In this document: positions 16,066-23,832 of the stretch, piece by piece
Layout of the letters: every line of letters starts with the position of its first letter
How positions within the stretch are numbered: position 1 is the stretch's first letter
NCBI GenBank assembly: GCA_964617105.1
Contig: CAZTWC010000015.1
Coordinates: forward strand, 490-24,321
DNA from: CAZTWC01 sp964617105 [NCBI: uncultured Myxococcia bacterium]
GTDB lineage: Bacteria; CAZTWC01
Length of the DNA: 23,832 nucleotides
Reading direction: 5' to 3'
Notes under the pieces: model-generated
Databases searched by the model: none
What the model was told of the DNA's origin: nothing
The model's input: the letters and a program-made list of their open reading frames with translations, nothing else
Made by a program: the position numbers and the translations under genes

Positions 16066-17859
16066 TCAGTCCTTTTTGTGGTGCACTTTTATTTGCAGTT
16101 CTTGTAGTTGTTGTTTAGTTACTTGGTTGGGTGCACCTAGCATCAAATCCTCTACCCGCTGGTTTTTGGGAAAAGGCACCACTTCCCGCAGGTTGGGCTC
16201 TCCGGTTAAAAGCATCACTATCCGTTCTATACCGGGAGCCAGACCGGCATGGGGAGGTGCGCCGAATTTAAAAGCAGAGATCATATGGCCAAATTTGTCA
16301 TCCACCATTTCCTGACTGTATCCAGCAATGGCAAAGGCTTTGTACATTATTTCCGGATCATGATTTCGGACTGCACCGCTGGATAGTTCCAGCCCATTAC
16401 AAAAAATATCGTATTGATAGGCGGTAATCTGCATGGGGTCTTCATTTTCCAGAGTTTTAAGGCCCCCGATGGGCATGGAGAAGGGGTTGTGGGAAAAAAC
16501 AATCTTTTTTTCTGTCTCACTATACTCATACATAGGGAAGTCTGTGATCCAACCCCAGGCGAGAGTGGATTTGTCCTGATTCAGTCCCAATTTTTCCGCA
16601 ATCAGGTTTCTGAAAGTACCCATAATCGTGCAGGCTTTCATCCATTTGTCAGCACAGACCAGCACCAGATCTTTCTCTTTTGCTCCACACTTATCTTTAA
16701 CCTGGCTCAACTCCTGGGCGCTGAAAAATTTCTGCAAATTAGAGGAGATATCGGTTTTATCGGTGAATGTGAGGGCTATCAGGCCCTGGCCGCCCAATTC
16801 TTTGGCCATTTTATTATACTTATCAACGCTGCTACGGCTGAAAGAGGCACCTGAAGGGACGCATATCGCCCTAATTGAGGACTGGGGGTCTTTGGCAGTA
16901 TTTTTAAATACTCGAAAACCAGAGTTCAGGAAAATATCATCCAGTTCAACCAGTTCCATGCCAAAGCGCAAGTCCGGTTTGTCGGTGCCGAATCGTTCAA
17001 TAGATTCTTTAAAGGTAAAGCGGGGAAAGGGAGTTTGAAAAACCTGTTTATTACCCACTTGTTGGGTTAATTGGATCATCAGTCTTTCCACAATATCAAA
17101 AATATCTTCCTGCTCGGCAAAGGAGAGTTCCAGATCCAATTGGTAAAATTCACCGGGACTGCGATCGGCCCTGGCATCTTCATCTCGAAAGCAGGGAGCA
17201 ATTTGGTAATAGCGATCAAAACCTGCTACCATAAGCAATTGCTTGAACTGTTGAGGCGCTTGAGGTAGAGCGTAAAATTTACCTGGATGCACTCTGGATG
17301 GGACCAGGTAATCACGTGCTCCTTCCGGGGAACTATTGGCCAGAATCGGGGTGTGTATCTCTAAAAAATCCTCCTGTTCCATGAATCTACGGATAAAGGA
17401 GATAACCTCGGCTCGTTTTTGCATGTTGCGCAACATCCGCTGGTGTCGTAAGTCCAGAAAACGATATTTCAGGCGCAACTCTTCACTAACCGGAGATTCA
17501 CGGTAGATATCAAAGGGAAGTTGTTCACATCTATTTAATAGTTTCATCTTTTCAACCAGCAATTCAACCTCTCCGGTGTTCAGTTCCTGGTTCTCTTGTC
17601 CAGTTGGACGCTGATGCACCTGGCCCTCTACCATCACCACATATTCCGGTTTTATAGTTGACAGTAATTGGCGGCAATGTTCATCGCTATGATCGCCAAA
17701 AACAAGTTGGGTAATACCGTACCGGTCGCGCAGATCGAAAAACATCACCCCTTTGTGATCTCTAATCCGATTCACCCAACCGCATAGTTTTACTTTTTTG
17801 TCCTTCCACTCTAAATTTAAATCGTTACAGGTTATATCTCTATACTTGTTGGCTCTCAT
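16066..17859 (-). CDS. aspS: Aspartate--tRNA ligase, bacterial type
   Basis: A 597-residue class IIb synthetase. It has the N-terminal OB-fold anticodon-binding domain (KLCGWVNRIRDHKGVMFFDLRDRYG), the catalytic core with motif 2 FRDEDARADRSPGEFYQLD, the bacterial GAD insertion domain, and motif 3 GLAPGIERIVMLLTGEPNLREVVPFPK. A histidine (H35 in RDHKG) stands at the position that in known cases separates non-discriminating AspRS (His, charging both tRNA-Asp and tRNA-Asn) from discriminating enzymes (often Leu), so this one may make Asp-tRNA-Asn for a GatCAB amidotransferase; that is inference. RBS is AGAGG six bases before the ATG. It lies 46 bases downstream of the moxR-like gene and directly precedes serS. 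Confidence 0.97.
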   Translation of the reverse strand: MRANKYRDITCNDLNLEWKDKKVKLCGWVNRIRDHKGVMFFDLRDRYGITQLVFGDHSDEHCRQLLSTIKPEYVVMVEGQVHQRPTGQENQELNTGEVELLVEKMKLLNRCEQLPFDIYRESPVSEELRLKYRFLDLRHQRMLRNMQKRAEVISFIRRFMEQEDFLEIHTPILANSSPEGARDYLVPSRVHPGKFYALPQAPQQFKQLLMVAGFDRYYQIAPCFRDEDARADRSPGEFYQLDLELSFAEQEDIFDIVERLMIQLTQQVGNKQVFQTPFPRFTFKESIERFGTDKPDLRFGMELVELDDIFLNSGFRVFKNTAKDPQSSIRAICVPSGASFSRSSVDKYNKMAKELGGQGLIALTFTDKTDISSNLQKFFSAQELSQVKDKCGAKEKDLVLVCADKWMKACTIMGTFRNLIAEKLGLNQDKSTLAWGWITDFPMYEYSETEKKIVFSHNPFSMPIGGLKTLENEDPMQITAYQYDIFCNGLELSSGAVRNHDPEIMYKAFAIAGYSQEMVDDKFGHMISAFKFGAPPHAGLAPGIERIVMLLTGEPNLREVVPFPKNQRVEDLMLGAPNQVTKQQLQELQIKVHHKKD

Positions 17860-17905
17860 TTTTTGCCTCTAACTTTTTTTCTTAATTGAGTGATAAATTT
17901 ACTTT

Positions 17906-18892
17906 TCAGGTCTCTTCTATTATTTTATCCACCAGAGAGTCGGTATTAATGGATTCCGCTCCTGCCCGGAAATTTGTAATAATACGATGCCGCAATACTG
18001 GATGGGCCAGGGCCTTTATGTCCTCTTCCGCCACAGTAAATCTTCCCTTAAGCACCGCCCGGGCTTTACTGGCCAGGATAAGGTATTGGCTGGCCCGTGG
18101 TCCGGCTCCATATTTGATATACTGGTTAACCAGTTCAATATTATTCTCTTGGGAGGGCCTGGTGGCACGCACTAGTTTTACCGCATATTCGATAACATTG
18201 CCACTAACCGGAACTCTGCTCACCAGACGATAGATCTGCAGCAATTTTTCCGGGTCCATTACTTTTTTCAGGCTTTCCTGATAATCGCCGGTGGTTGATC
18301 GAACTATTTCCACCTCCTCATTATGGTCAGGATAGTCGATCATCACCATAAACATAAATCGGTCCAGTTGTGCCTCTGGCAAAGGGTAAGTGCCTTCCTG
18401 TTCGATAGGGTTTTGAGTGGCGAAGACGTGGAATGGACGCTCCACCTGGTAAGTCCGGCCACTGGCGGTTACTGTGTATTCCTGCATGGACTGTAGCAGC
18501 GCTGCCTGAGTTTTCGGTGGAGTACGATTGATCTCATCGGCTAAAATTATATGGTGAAAAACCGGGCCTTTGATAAAACGAAATATTCGCCGGGCGGTGG
18601 TGGGATCTTCGTCAAGAATGTCGGTGCCGGTAATATCGGAAGGCATCAGGTCAGGGGTAAACTGGATGCGATTGAAACTCAAGGCTAAAATATCGGCCAA
18701 AGTGCTAATCAGCATGGTCTTAGCCAGACCAGGCACCCCGACCAGCAGACAATGCCCCCCGGCGAAGAGGCTGATAATCAATTGCTCAACCACCTCTTTT
18801 TGTCCCACAATTCTTTTAGATAATTCTTTACTTATCCTGGCGCTTTGATGGGCGATTTCAACCACCAGGTCGGAATCCTTCACCTGATCCAT
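17906..18892 (-). CDS. MoxR-family AAA+ ATPase
   Basis: A 328-residue cytoplasmic AAA+ ATPase of the MoxR/RavA group, usually chaperone-like ATPases that act with von Willebrand factor A-domain proteins. Walker A is GVPGLAKTM (52-60), Walker B IILADEINRTPPKTQAALL (115-133), sensor 1 FATQNPIEQEGTYPLPEAQLDRF follows, and the C-terminal lid contains RASQYLILASKARAVLKGR. Full length for the family. SD AGGAG lies eight bases before the ATG. The usual partners (DUF58, VWA or transglutaminase-like genes) are not adjacent: it sits between an MCP-like gene and aspS. Its partner is therefore unknown. Confidence 0.93.
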   Translation of the reverse strand: MDQVKDSDLVVEIAHQSARISKELSKRIVGQKEVVEQLIISLFAGGHCLLVGVPGLAKTMLISTLADILALSFNRIQFTPDLMPSDITGTDILDEDPTTARRIFRFIKGPVFHHIILADEINRTPPKTQAALLQSMQEYTVTASGRTYQVERPFHVFATQNPIEQEGTYPLPEAQLDRFMFMVMIDYPDHNEEVEIVRSTTGDYQESLKKVMDPEKLLQIYRLVSRVPVSGNVIEYAVKLVRATRPSQENNIELVNQYIKYGAGPRASQYLILASKARAVLKGRFTVAEEDIKALAHPVLRHRIITNFRAGAESINTDSLVDKIIEET

Positions 18893-18914
18893 TATTTTTG
18901 TAACTCCTTGTAAA

Positions 18915-20300
18915 TCAACTATCTGCTGCCAATGCCTTTAGATAATTTACCACTTCAGTCCCGTATTCAATCATTTGAAAACCATTGTGTTCCAGATCAT
19001 TCTGCAGGTTTTTATTGCGGTGTATCAAGTTGGTAATGGTGGTAAAGGTAGAGTCCAATTGTTTTTTGGTGCGACTAGACTGAATTTTTTGAAAGTAATC
19101 ACTTGAATTGCCATCCATCAGAGATTTGTCCAGCTGTTCTTCAAGCAGGGATGATATTTGTTGGCAGATATCGGTTATATTTTTGGCTGGCACCTGAATG
19201 GTAGTTGAAAATTGGGCTACTTTGTGGGCCAGTACACCGAAAACGCCAAAAGTGGAACTCTCTTTGGCTGCTTTTACCGCTGAATTGATAGAGAGCAGTT
19301 CTATTTCATCGGCAATATCGATTATAAATTCCATGGATGGTATAGCGCTGGCTGCTGTAAGTCTCACCTCGTCTATCTGCGAAGATATTTCTATCAGAGC
19401 GAAAGTAAAGTGCCTTATCTGCTCAAGGTCTGTCATCAGTTGAATTGATTTGCCTGTATCTTCTCCCAGTTTGGTGAAAATCTCTTCATAAGAAAGAACA
19501 TTATTTCGCAACTCATGGAACAAATTGCTAAAAGCGTCCAGTTCCTGGTCCATTTCTTTTTGAACGGCCAGACTTTTTCTTTTGTAGGTGCCTTGTTGAA
19601 CTATTTCTTTCTGATTAAACAGCAAACCATCATTTTTGGAAAGAGTTGCAATGGTATTGGTTATGGATTGTAAAGATTGGCGCCAGTTATCTATTAAATC
19701 AAACAGTTGTTGGGCGCATCCTATAAATTTGTTGCCGTTATTGGTGACAAACTGCAAACGGTTGGCCAGAGATTGCCAATTTCCAGTGATTTTTTCCACG
19801 AATTCTTCCAACTTGGTAAAAGCATCGGTAATTATCCTCAACTCTTTTGTGAATTCGTGTATGTTTCGAATAATATTTTTCGATTGGTTTTTAGTTTCAT
19901 CACTCATGGTTAAAATTTGGTCGGCGATATTGCTGAAACCATAAATATTCTGTCCTACCCGGGCACTTTCTATCTTAAAGTTGACCGCTACAAATTCCAA
20001 ACTTTTGCCTATTCGTAAGATGTCAAGCATATTAAAATGGATTTCGGAAGAGAAAAGCAACAGGGAGTTAAGAGAATCTGAAAATTGCTGTAGTTTATGA
20101 ACAAATACCGGCAATACATTAAAACATTCCCCAATTTCCCGGTCCACTTTTTTTGATAGAGTTAATAGTTTATTATTTTTTTTCAACAGTTGGTCATTAT
20201 TTTCCCTCAACTCATCAAATAATCTATCCATGCTCTCGCAGGAAGTGACAAACGGAGGAATAAATTCTTCAATTTTTTCGAGATAAAATTTTTGCGTCAT
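18915..20300 (-). CDS. Cytoplasmic MCP-like coiled-coil signalling protein with two hairpin tips
   Basis: A 461-residue, mostly helical, soluble protein with no transmembrane segment. The C-terminal half holds a stretch like the signalling tip of methyl-accepting chemotaxis proteins: IADEIELLSINSAVKAAKE ... GVFGVLAHKVAQFS at about residues 328-365. A second tip-like stretch lies at about 98-133 (KSLEFVAVNFKIESARVGQ ... GFSNIADQILTMSDET). Both are flanked by heptad-rich helices. No sensor domain, HAMP domain or CheB/CheR site is obvious, and no che genes are nearby. It may signal to a kinase other than CheA or be purely structural. No SD is seen before the ATG. The MoxR gene follows after 22 bases. 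Confidence 0.7.
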   Translation of the reverse strand: MTQKFYLEKIEEFIPPFVTSCESMDRLFDELRENNDQLLKKNNKLLTLSKKVDREIGECFNVLPVFVHKLQQFSDSLNSLLLFSSEIHFNMLDILRIGKSLEFVAVNFKIESARVGQNIYGFSNIADQILTMSDETKNQSKNIIRNIHEFTKELRIITDAFTKLEEFVEKITGNWQSLANRLQFVTNNGNKFIGCAQQLFDLIDNWRQSLQSITNTIATLSKNDGLLFNQKEIVQQGTYKRKSLAVQKEMDQELDAFSNLFHELRNNVLSYEEIFTKLGEDTGKSIQLMTDLEQIRHFTFALIEISSQIDEVRLTAASAIPSMEFIIDIADEIELLSINSAVKAAKESSTFGVFGVLAHKVAQFSTTIQVPAKNITDICQQISSLLEEQLDKSLMDGNSSDYFQKIQSSRTKKQLDSTFTTITNLIHRNKNLQNDLEHNGFQMIEYGTEVVNYLKALAADS

Positions 20301-20329
20301 ATCTAAATTTTAACCGGTTAATCATCACC

Positions 20330-20359
20330 TTGCCAGTAGGCTATAATTGTGCATATACT
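20330..20359 (+). promoter_or_regulatory. Candidate promoter for the TIGR04282 gene
   Basis: TTGCCA (20330-20335) and TATACT (20354-20359), spaced by 18 bases, would start a transcript about 30 bases upstream of the glycosyltransferase ATG. Its -10 box overlaps that of the opposing promoter at 20355-20360. Confidence 0.4.
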
Positions 20360-20383
20360 ATCCAAACAAAAAATTAAAGTCAA
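20355..20383 (-). promoter_or_regulatory. Candidate promoter for the MCP-like gene
   Basis: On the minus strand TTGACT (20383-20378) and TAGTAT (20360-20355) are 17 bases apart, reading toward the MCP-like start at 20300 with a leader of about 45-50 bases. The -10 box is almost superimposed on the -10 of the plus-strand promoter. Confidence 0.4.
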
Positions 20384-20395
20384 TTTATTCTCATT

Positions 20396-21040
20396 ATGCA
20401 AAAAACCTTTTTCCAAATTATAATTTTTACCCGGTATCCGGAACCGGGAAAAGCCAAAACCCGGTTGATTCCCGACCTCGGTCCCATGGGTGCGGCGCGT
20501 CTGCACCAGCGGATGACCGAACTGGTTGTGGCTGTGGCTCGAGGTGTAGGTGCCACGGATTATAAAAATGATGTGGGAATCATAGTTTGTTATACCGGCG
20601 CTGGTCAAAAAGATTTTAAAGCCTGGCTGGGACCTGATCTCTGCTATGATCTGCAATCCCCCGGTGATCTGGGTGCCAGAATGAGAGCGGCCTTTGCCAA
20701 CACTTTTAATCACGGTGCCAAGCGGTCCTTGCTTATTGGAGCCGATATTCCAGACATATCCCGGCAAATTTTTCTTCAGGCTTTGGATGGCTTACAAGAA
20801 CACGATATAGTGATAGGCCCGGCGGTGGATGGTGGGTATTACCTGATTGGGATGAAATCTCTTCAGCCAGAGTTGTTTACCTGTATCGATTGGGGAACCA
20901 GCCGGGTTTATTCTCAGAGTCTAGAGATCATTACTCGCCTGGGGCTGACATCAAAAAAACTGCCAATACTAAACGACATAGATCGCCCCGAAGATCTACT
21001 CACCTTGCACAATGACCCCAGGTTTGAAGATTATTTATGA
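20396..21040 (+). CDS. TIGR04282 (DUF2064) glycosyltransferase-like protein
   Basis: A 214-residue protein of the TIGR04282 family, a GT-A-fold group named for arsenosugar biosynthesis but widespread outside it. Hallmarks are FTRYPEPGKAKTRLIPDLGPMGAARLH near the N-terminus (residues 11-37), LGARMRAAF (~93-101), the LLIGADIPDIS motif (~112-122) with the likely metal- and nucleotide-binding Asp, IVIGPAVDGGYYLIGM (~138-153) and the closing LPILNDIDRPEDL (~189-201). No arsenic genes are adjacent, so the substrate is open. It is flanked by divergent and convergent neighbours and appears to be its own transcript. No SD is visible before the ATG. Confidence 0.9.
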   Translation: MQKTFFQIIIFTRYPEPGKAKTRLIPDLGPMGAARLHQRMTELVVAVARGVGATDYKNDVGIIVCYTGAGQKDFKAWLGPDLCYDLQSPGDLGARMRAAFANTFNHGAKRSLLIGADIPDISRQIFLQALDGLQEHDIVIGPAVDGGYYLIGMKSLQPELFTCIDWGTSRVYSQSLEIITRLGLTSKKLPILNDIDRPEDLLTLHNDPRFEDYL

Positions 21041-21048
21041 TTGGTAAG

Positions 21049-22803
21049 TTATCTTTTGTATCGAGAGTCCTTTCGGAGGGGGATTAATGCAACCGGCAAG
21101 TAGGTGGTTTCCCCTGCCTTGATGGTGATGGTTTTTACCATTTTTTTAAAACCGCGTTTTTTGATCTCTATTTGGTGACTATCATTAGATAAGTTTTTAT
21201 GAGAAAAGAAATATGGATTAGTTACATCCATACCTTGTTTATCAATTTTTATCTTAGCCTTGTGTAATCCTCTTTTAGGTGCGGTGATAACTAAAATTCC
21301 ATTTCTCTTTTTTTCCAGGAAAACCGGTAGGGGATCAATAGATGTTATCTCATCAATAACTATCTTTTTAGAGTAATCCCAATAATCATAATGTTTGACT
21401 TTTATGAAATATTCTCCTGCTACCACATTCTTGATCACACAGGGGCTAGACGAAGCCTCCAGTTTATCGTTAATCCAGATTTCTGCATCGGCCGGAAAGG
21501 TGGTAATTATTAGCGACCTGGCTTCTGATCGCAGGAAATTAAGGGAAAAAGCGGCTATAACCACAATTAATAATAAAGCGGCAAATACCCATCCCCAGGA
21601 AAAGTAGTTGGTTTCTTTGAAAATGCGAGGCTTTTGCACGGTAATGTTGGTTTGAGTTATATTAACCCTGGATATGGGTGACCGTTTTGTTTTACTAATC
21701 CTTTCCCGTTTTTCCTGGGAAGATGAAGTGGAAATTGGTTCTTTAGTTGACTGTTCGTTGGCTATTTGGGTTGCATCCTGGTGAAACTGATCTTTGTCCA
21801 TCCCCTGTTCTTGAGAAGTATTGTCCACGGAACTTTCTAACGTCTCTAGCGAAACGTTTTCCTCTTTTTTATCTTTGGCCAGATCTTTGGCAAACAACTG
21901 TCTCATAAAATCGGTTAAATCACTGCCTGTTGTAACCATATTAAAAGAGATCATATATCTCTGCAGGTCATTAGCCATATCTATAGCGGTATTGTAGCGA
22001 TCTCCCGGCTCTTTGGCCAACCCCTTTAGAACAATGCGTTCTAACTCTTTGGGGATTTGTTGGTTAAAAGCCGAAGGCGGGCAGACCTCCACGTTTCGTA
22101 CTTTTTCCAGGGTGGAAAAGTCACTTTTTCCAATGAACAGTCTTTCGTTGGTCAGTAGTTCGTAAAAGATAATACCCAGAGCAAAGATATCAGATCTTCC
22201 ATCTAAAGGCAGCCCTCTCACTTGCTCGGGTGACATGTACCCAAATTTTCCTTTTAAGATGCCAGCCTGGGTTTTACTGGCTTTAATCGCCGCTTTGGCA
22301 ATACCAAAATCGATTATTTTTATATCACCTTCATAGGAAACCAAAATATTCTGCGGGCTTATATCGCGATGAACTATTCCCAACTGGTGGTCGTTACTGT
22401 CTTTCTTTTTATGGGCATATTCCAACCCTTCCGCTACCTTAGTTATAATGTGGACTATAATAGGTATAGGTACCAGTTTGTTTTGAACTCGCATAGTTTT
22501 GAAGATAGCCCGGACATCCTTGCCGTGTATATATTCCATGGCGATAAAAAAATGGTCCCCGATTTTTCCAAGGTCATATATTTGGGCAATATTAGCATGG
22601 GTAAGGTGACCGGCAATTTTGGCTTCATCAATGAACATTTGAATGAAATCTTTATCTTCGGCAATGTTAGGCAAAATCCTTTTAATAGCCACCAGTTTTT
22701 CAAAACCTTCAACCCCTCTGGCCTTAGCCAAGTAAACTTCGGCCATGCCGCCAACGTTTATTTTTTTAAGTAGAAAATATTTTCCAAAAGGGATTGATTT
22801 CAT
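21049..22803 (-). CDS. Serine/threonine protein kinase with PEGA domains
   Basis: A 584-residue Hanks-type kinase. From the ATG at 22803 the kinase domain begins at once (FGKYFLLKKINVGGMAEVYLAKARG); further hallmarks are the lysine in VAIKRI, catalytic HRDISPQN, IDFGIAKA in place of DFG and the FGYMSPEQVRG activation segment. A low-complexity Ser/Thr/Lys linker follows, then one transmembrane helix (WGWVFAALLLIVVIAAFSLNFL) and two extracytoplasmic PEGA repeats (FPADAEIWINDKLEA ... and KRNGILVITAPKR ...). The substrate is unknown. An in-frame ATG at 22944 would add 47 residues without family match; the promoter-like sequence inside that extension favours the internal start. The 3' end is 8 bases from that of the convergent glycosyltransferase gene. 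Confidence 0.9.
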   Translation of the reverse strand: MKSIPFGKYFLLKKINVGGMAEVYLAKARGVEGFEKLVAIKRILPNIAEDKDFIQMFIDEAKIAGHLTHANIAQIYDLGKIGDHFFIAMEYIHGKDVRAIFKTMRVQNKLVPIPIIVHIITKVAEGLEYAHKKKDSNDHQLGIVHRDISPQNILVSYEGDIKIIDFGIAKAAIKASKTQAGILKGKFGYMSPEQVRGLPLDGRSDIFALGIIFYELLTNERLFIGKSDFSTLEKVRNVEVCPPSAFNQQIPKELERIVLKGLAKEPGDRYNTAIDMANDLQRYMISFNMVTTGSDLTDFMRQLFAKDLAKDKKEENVSLETLESSVDNTSQEQGMDKDQFHQDATQIANEQSTKEPISTSSSQEKRERISKTKRSPISRVNITQTNITVQKPRIFKETNYFSWGWVFAALLLIVVIAAFSLNFLRSEARSLIITTFPADAEIWINDKLEASSSPCVIKNVVAGEYFIKVKHYDYWDYSKKIVIDEITSIDPLPVFLEKKRNGILVITAPKRGLHKAKIKIDKQGMDVTNPYFFSHKNLSNDSHQIEIKKRGFKKMVKTITIKAGETTYLPVALIPLRKDSRYKR

Positions 22804-22836
22804 TTTTTTAGTATTTGCCAGATAGACATTAATGTT

Positions 22837-22864
22837 ATTATCTCTTTTTAATTTATTTTTCCAA
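22837..22864 (-). promoter_or_regulatory. Candidate promoter for the PEGA kinase
   Basis: On the minus strand TTGGAA (22864-22859) and GATAAT (22842-22837) are 16 bases apart, in a strongly A+T-rich stretch, and would give a leader of about 27 bases to the ATG at 22803. This supports the shorter start; if the longer start at 22944 were used the promoter would have to lie further upstream. Confidence 0.4.
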
Positions 22865-23043
22865 AAAGTGCAAGAACAGAGATGTAAAAACTCTGCTTCT
22901 TGACAAAAAATAAACCCCGGATTAGAATCTTTTTTCATATTCATTTAGAATGTAAGTCAGAAATTTAAGAATGAAAAGAACACTCGCAGCAACTAATTGC
23001 AAAGGGTAATTTTCAACCGTAGTTTTCTTAGGTGAGGTTATTT

Positions 23044-23832
23044 GTGACAGGCAATTTCATTAATGGTAAATGGCATGATGGGGGAGAACCGCAACCTGTG
23101 CACAACCCTTTCAACGGTCAAGTGATAGATGTGGTTTCCAAAGCAACTTCAGAGCAATTACAGGAAGCCCTGGAAGGTTCGGGGCGGGCTTTTAAGACCA
23201 CTAGAGATCTACCCCTTTACAAACGGGTAGAATTATTAGAAAAAGTTTCTTCTAGCATAGAGAAGAACAGGGATAACCTGGCTCGCACCATTGCCCAGGA
23301 GGCTGGTAAGCCCATCACCTTTGCCTATATCGAAGTAGATCGCTGTGCTTTGACTTTTAAAACCGCTGCCGATGAGATAAAGCAGATCAAGGGCGATACT
23401 TTTCCTCTGGATTATATCCCAGGAACAAAGAATTATACCGCAATTACCGCTCGCTATCCAGCCGGTCCGGTGGCAGCCATCACCCCTTTTAATTTTCCCT
23501 TAAACCTGGTGGCCCATAAAGTGGCGCCGGCATTGGGCGTTGGTAATACAGTGGTGCACAAACCTGCCTCCAGCACCCCTTTAACAGCCTATCAACTGGC
23601 CATGATATTGGAAGAAGCCGGAATAGTTCCGGGGCAGTATAATTTGCTTAACCTGCCTGGCCGTATGGCGCAGCCCATGGTAAGTCATCCATCTATTAAA
23701 GTGGTTAGTTTTACCGGAAGTGCAGTAGTAGGCTGGAAACTGAAAAGAGAGGCGGTTCAAAAGAAAGTAACTTTGGAGTTGGGCGGTAATGCACCTGCTA
23801 TTGTCCATCAGGATGCGGATCTTGATTTTGTG
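23044..23832 (+). CDS. NAD(P)-dependent aldehyde dehydrogenase, N-terminal part (runs off right edge)
   Basis: The first 263 codons of an aldehyde dehydrogenase-superfamily enzyme; the frame is open to the end of the window. Cofactor and catalytic landmarks are visible: AITPFNFPLN with the catalytic Asn at 150, VHKPASSTPL with the cofactor-binding Lys at 173, FTGSAVVG (223-230) and LELGGNAPAIV with the general-base Glu at 246. The catalytic cysteine lies beyond the window. The sequence resembles non-phosphorylating glyceraldehyde-3-phosphate or lactaldehyde/succinate-semialdehyde-type enzymes, but the substrate cannot be told. The start is a GTG with AGGTGAGG ending six bases upstream; an in-frame GTG twelve bases earlier has no SD. 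It is divergent from the PEGA kinase across ~240 bases of A+T-rich DNA. Confidence 0.93.
   Translation, partial: MTGNFINGKWHDGGEPQPVHNPFNGQVIDVVSKATSEQLQEALEGSGRAFKTTRDLPLYKRVELLEKVSSSIEKNRDNLARTIAQEAGKPITFAYIEVDRCALTFKTAADEIKQIKGDTFPLDYIPGTKNYTAITARYPAGPVAAITPFNFPLNLVAHKVAPALGVGNTVVHKPASSTPLTAYQLAMILEEAGIVPGQYNLLNLPGRMAQPMVSHPSIKVVSFTGSAVVGWKLKREAVQKKVTLELGGNAPAIVHQDADLDFV

Noticed and set aside
16414-17038. Plus-strand frames of 136-146 residues opposite aspS
   Set aside because: They are antisense to a clear class II synthetase and have no family similarity.
20318-20767. 149-residue minus-strand frame opposite the glycosyltransferase
   Set aside because: It is antisense to a well-supported TIGR04282 gene and shows no recognisable protein features.

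Overview
The window looks like a chromosomal segment from a moderate-G+C, Gram-negative bacterium with deltaproteobacterial or myxobacterial-type gene content. The pointers are a Hanks-type Ser/Thr kinase with C-terminal PEGA domains, a DUF6901-like protein, a DUF2064/TIGR04282 glycosyltransferase, a very large cysteine-rich lipoprotein, and MoxR- and chemoreceptor-like proteins. The lineage is an inference from content only; there is no rRNA, tRNA, CRISPR array, integrase or insertion sequence in the window.

Layout. Positions 1-2811 are a minus-strand run: an FxsA-family membrane protein, three tandem AIM24/TIGR00266 paralogs, and the first 64 codons of the GTPase gene engB, which runs off the left edge. 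Positions 3080-4404 are a plus-strand pair (DedA-family membrane protein and a DUF6901-like protein) that converges, with a 14-base overlap, on a minus-strand run: an acyl-CoA synthetase, a divergent type I glutamine synthetase and a zinc-dependent phospholipase C-like protein. Positions 8760-12380 encode a 1206-residue lipoprotein with seven exact 49-residue, eight-cysteine repeats followed by a second family of cysteine modules.

Positions 12554-20300 are a minus-strand run: a two-tip MCP-like coiled-coil protein, a MoxR AAA+ ATPase, aspS, serS and, last, a 716-residue protein that looks like an Eco57I-type restriction-modification enzyme with its catalytic motifs worn away, ending just where the NPPY motif should begin. 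The right end carries a plus-strand TIGR04282 glycosyltransferase, the minus-strand PEGA kinase and the start of a plus-strand aldehyde dehydrogenase that runs off the window.

How the genes fit together. Most of the window is housekeeping: aminoacyl-tRNA synthesis, ribosome assembly, nitrogen assimilation and fatty-acid activation, with membrane and signalling genes among them. I see no clear multi-gene defence or biosynthetic system. The most unusual items are the repeat-built lipoprotein, the degenerate Eco57I-like protein, a 19-bp repeat found at the 3' ends of two unrelated minus-strand genes, the glutamine synthetase with altered active-site motifs, the MCP-like protein with two signalling tips, and a probable bidirectional promoter near 20355. 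No gene-free stretch exceeds 300 bases.
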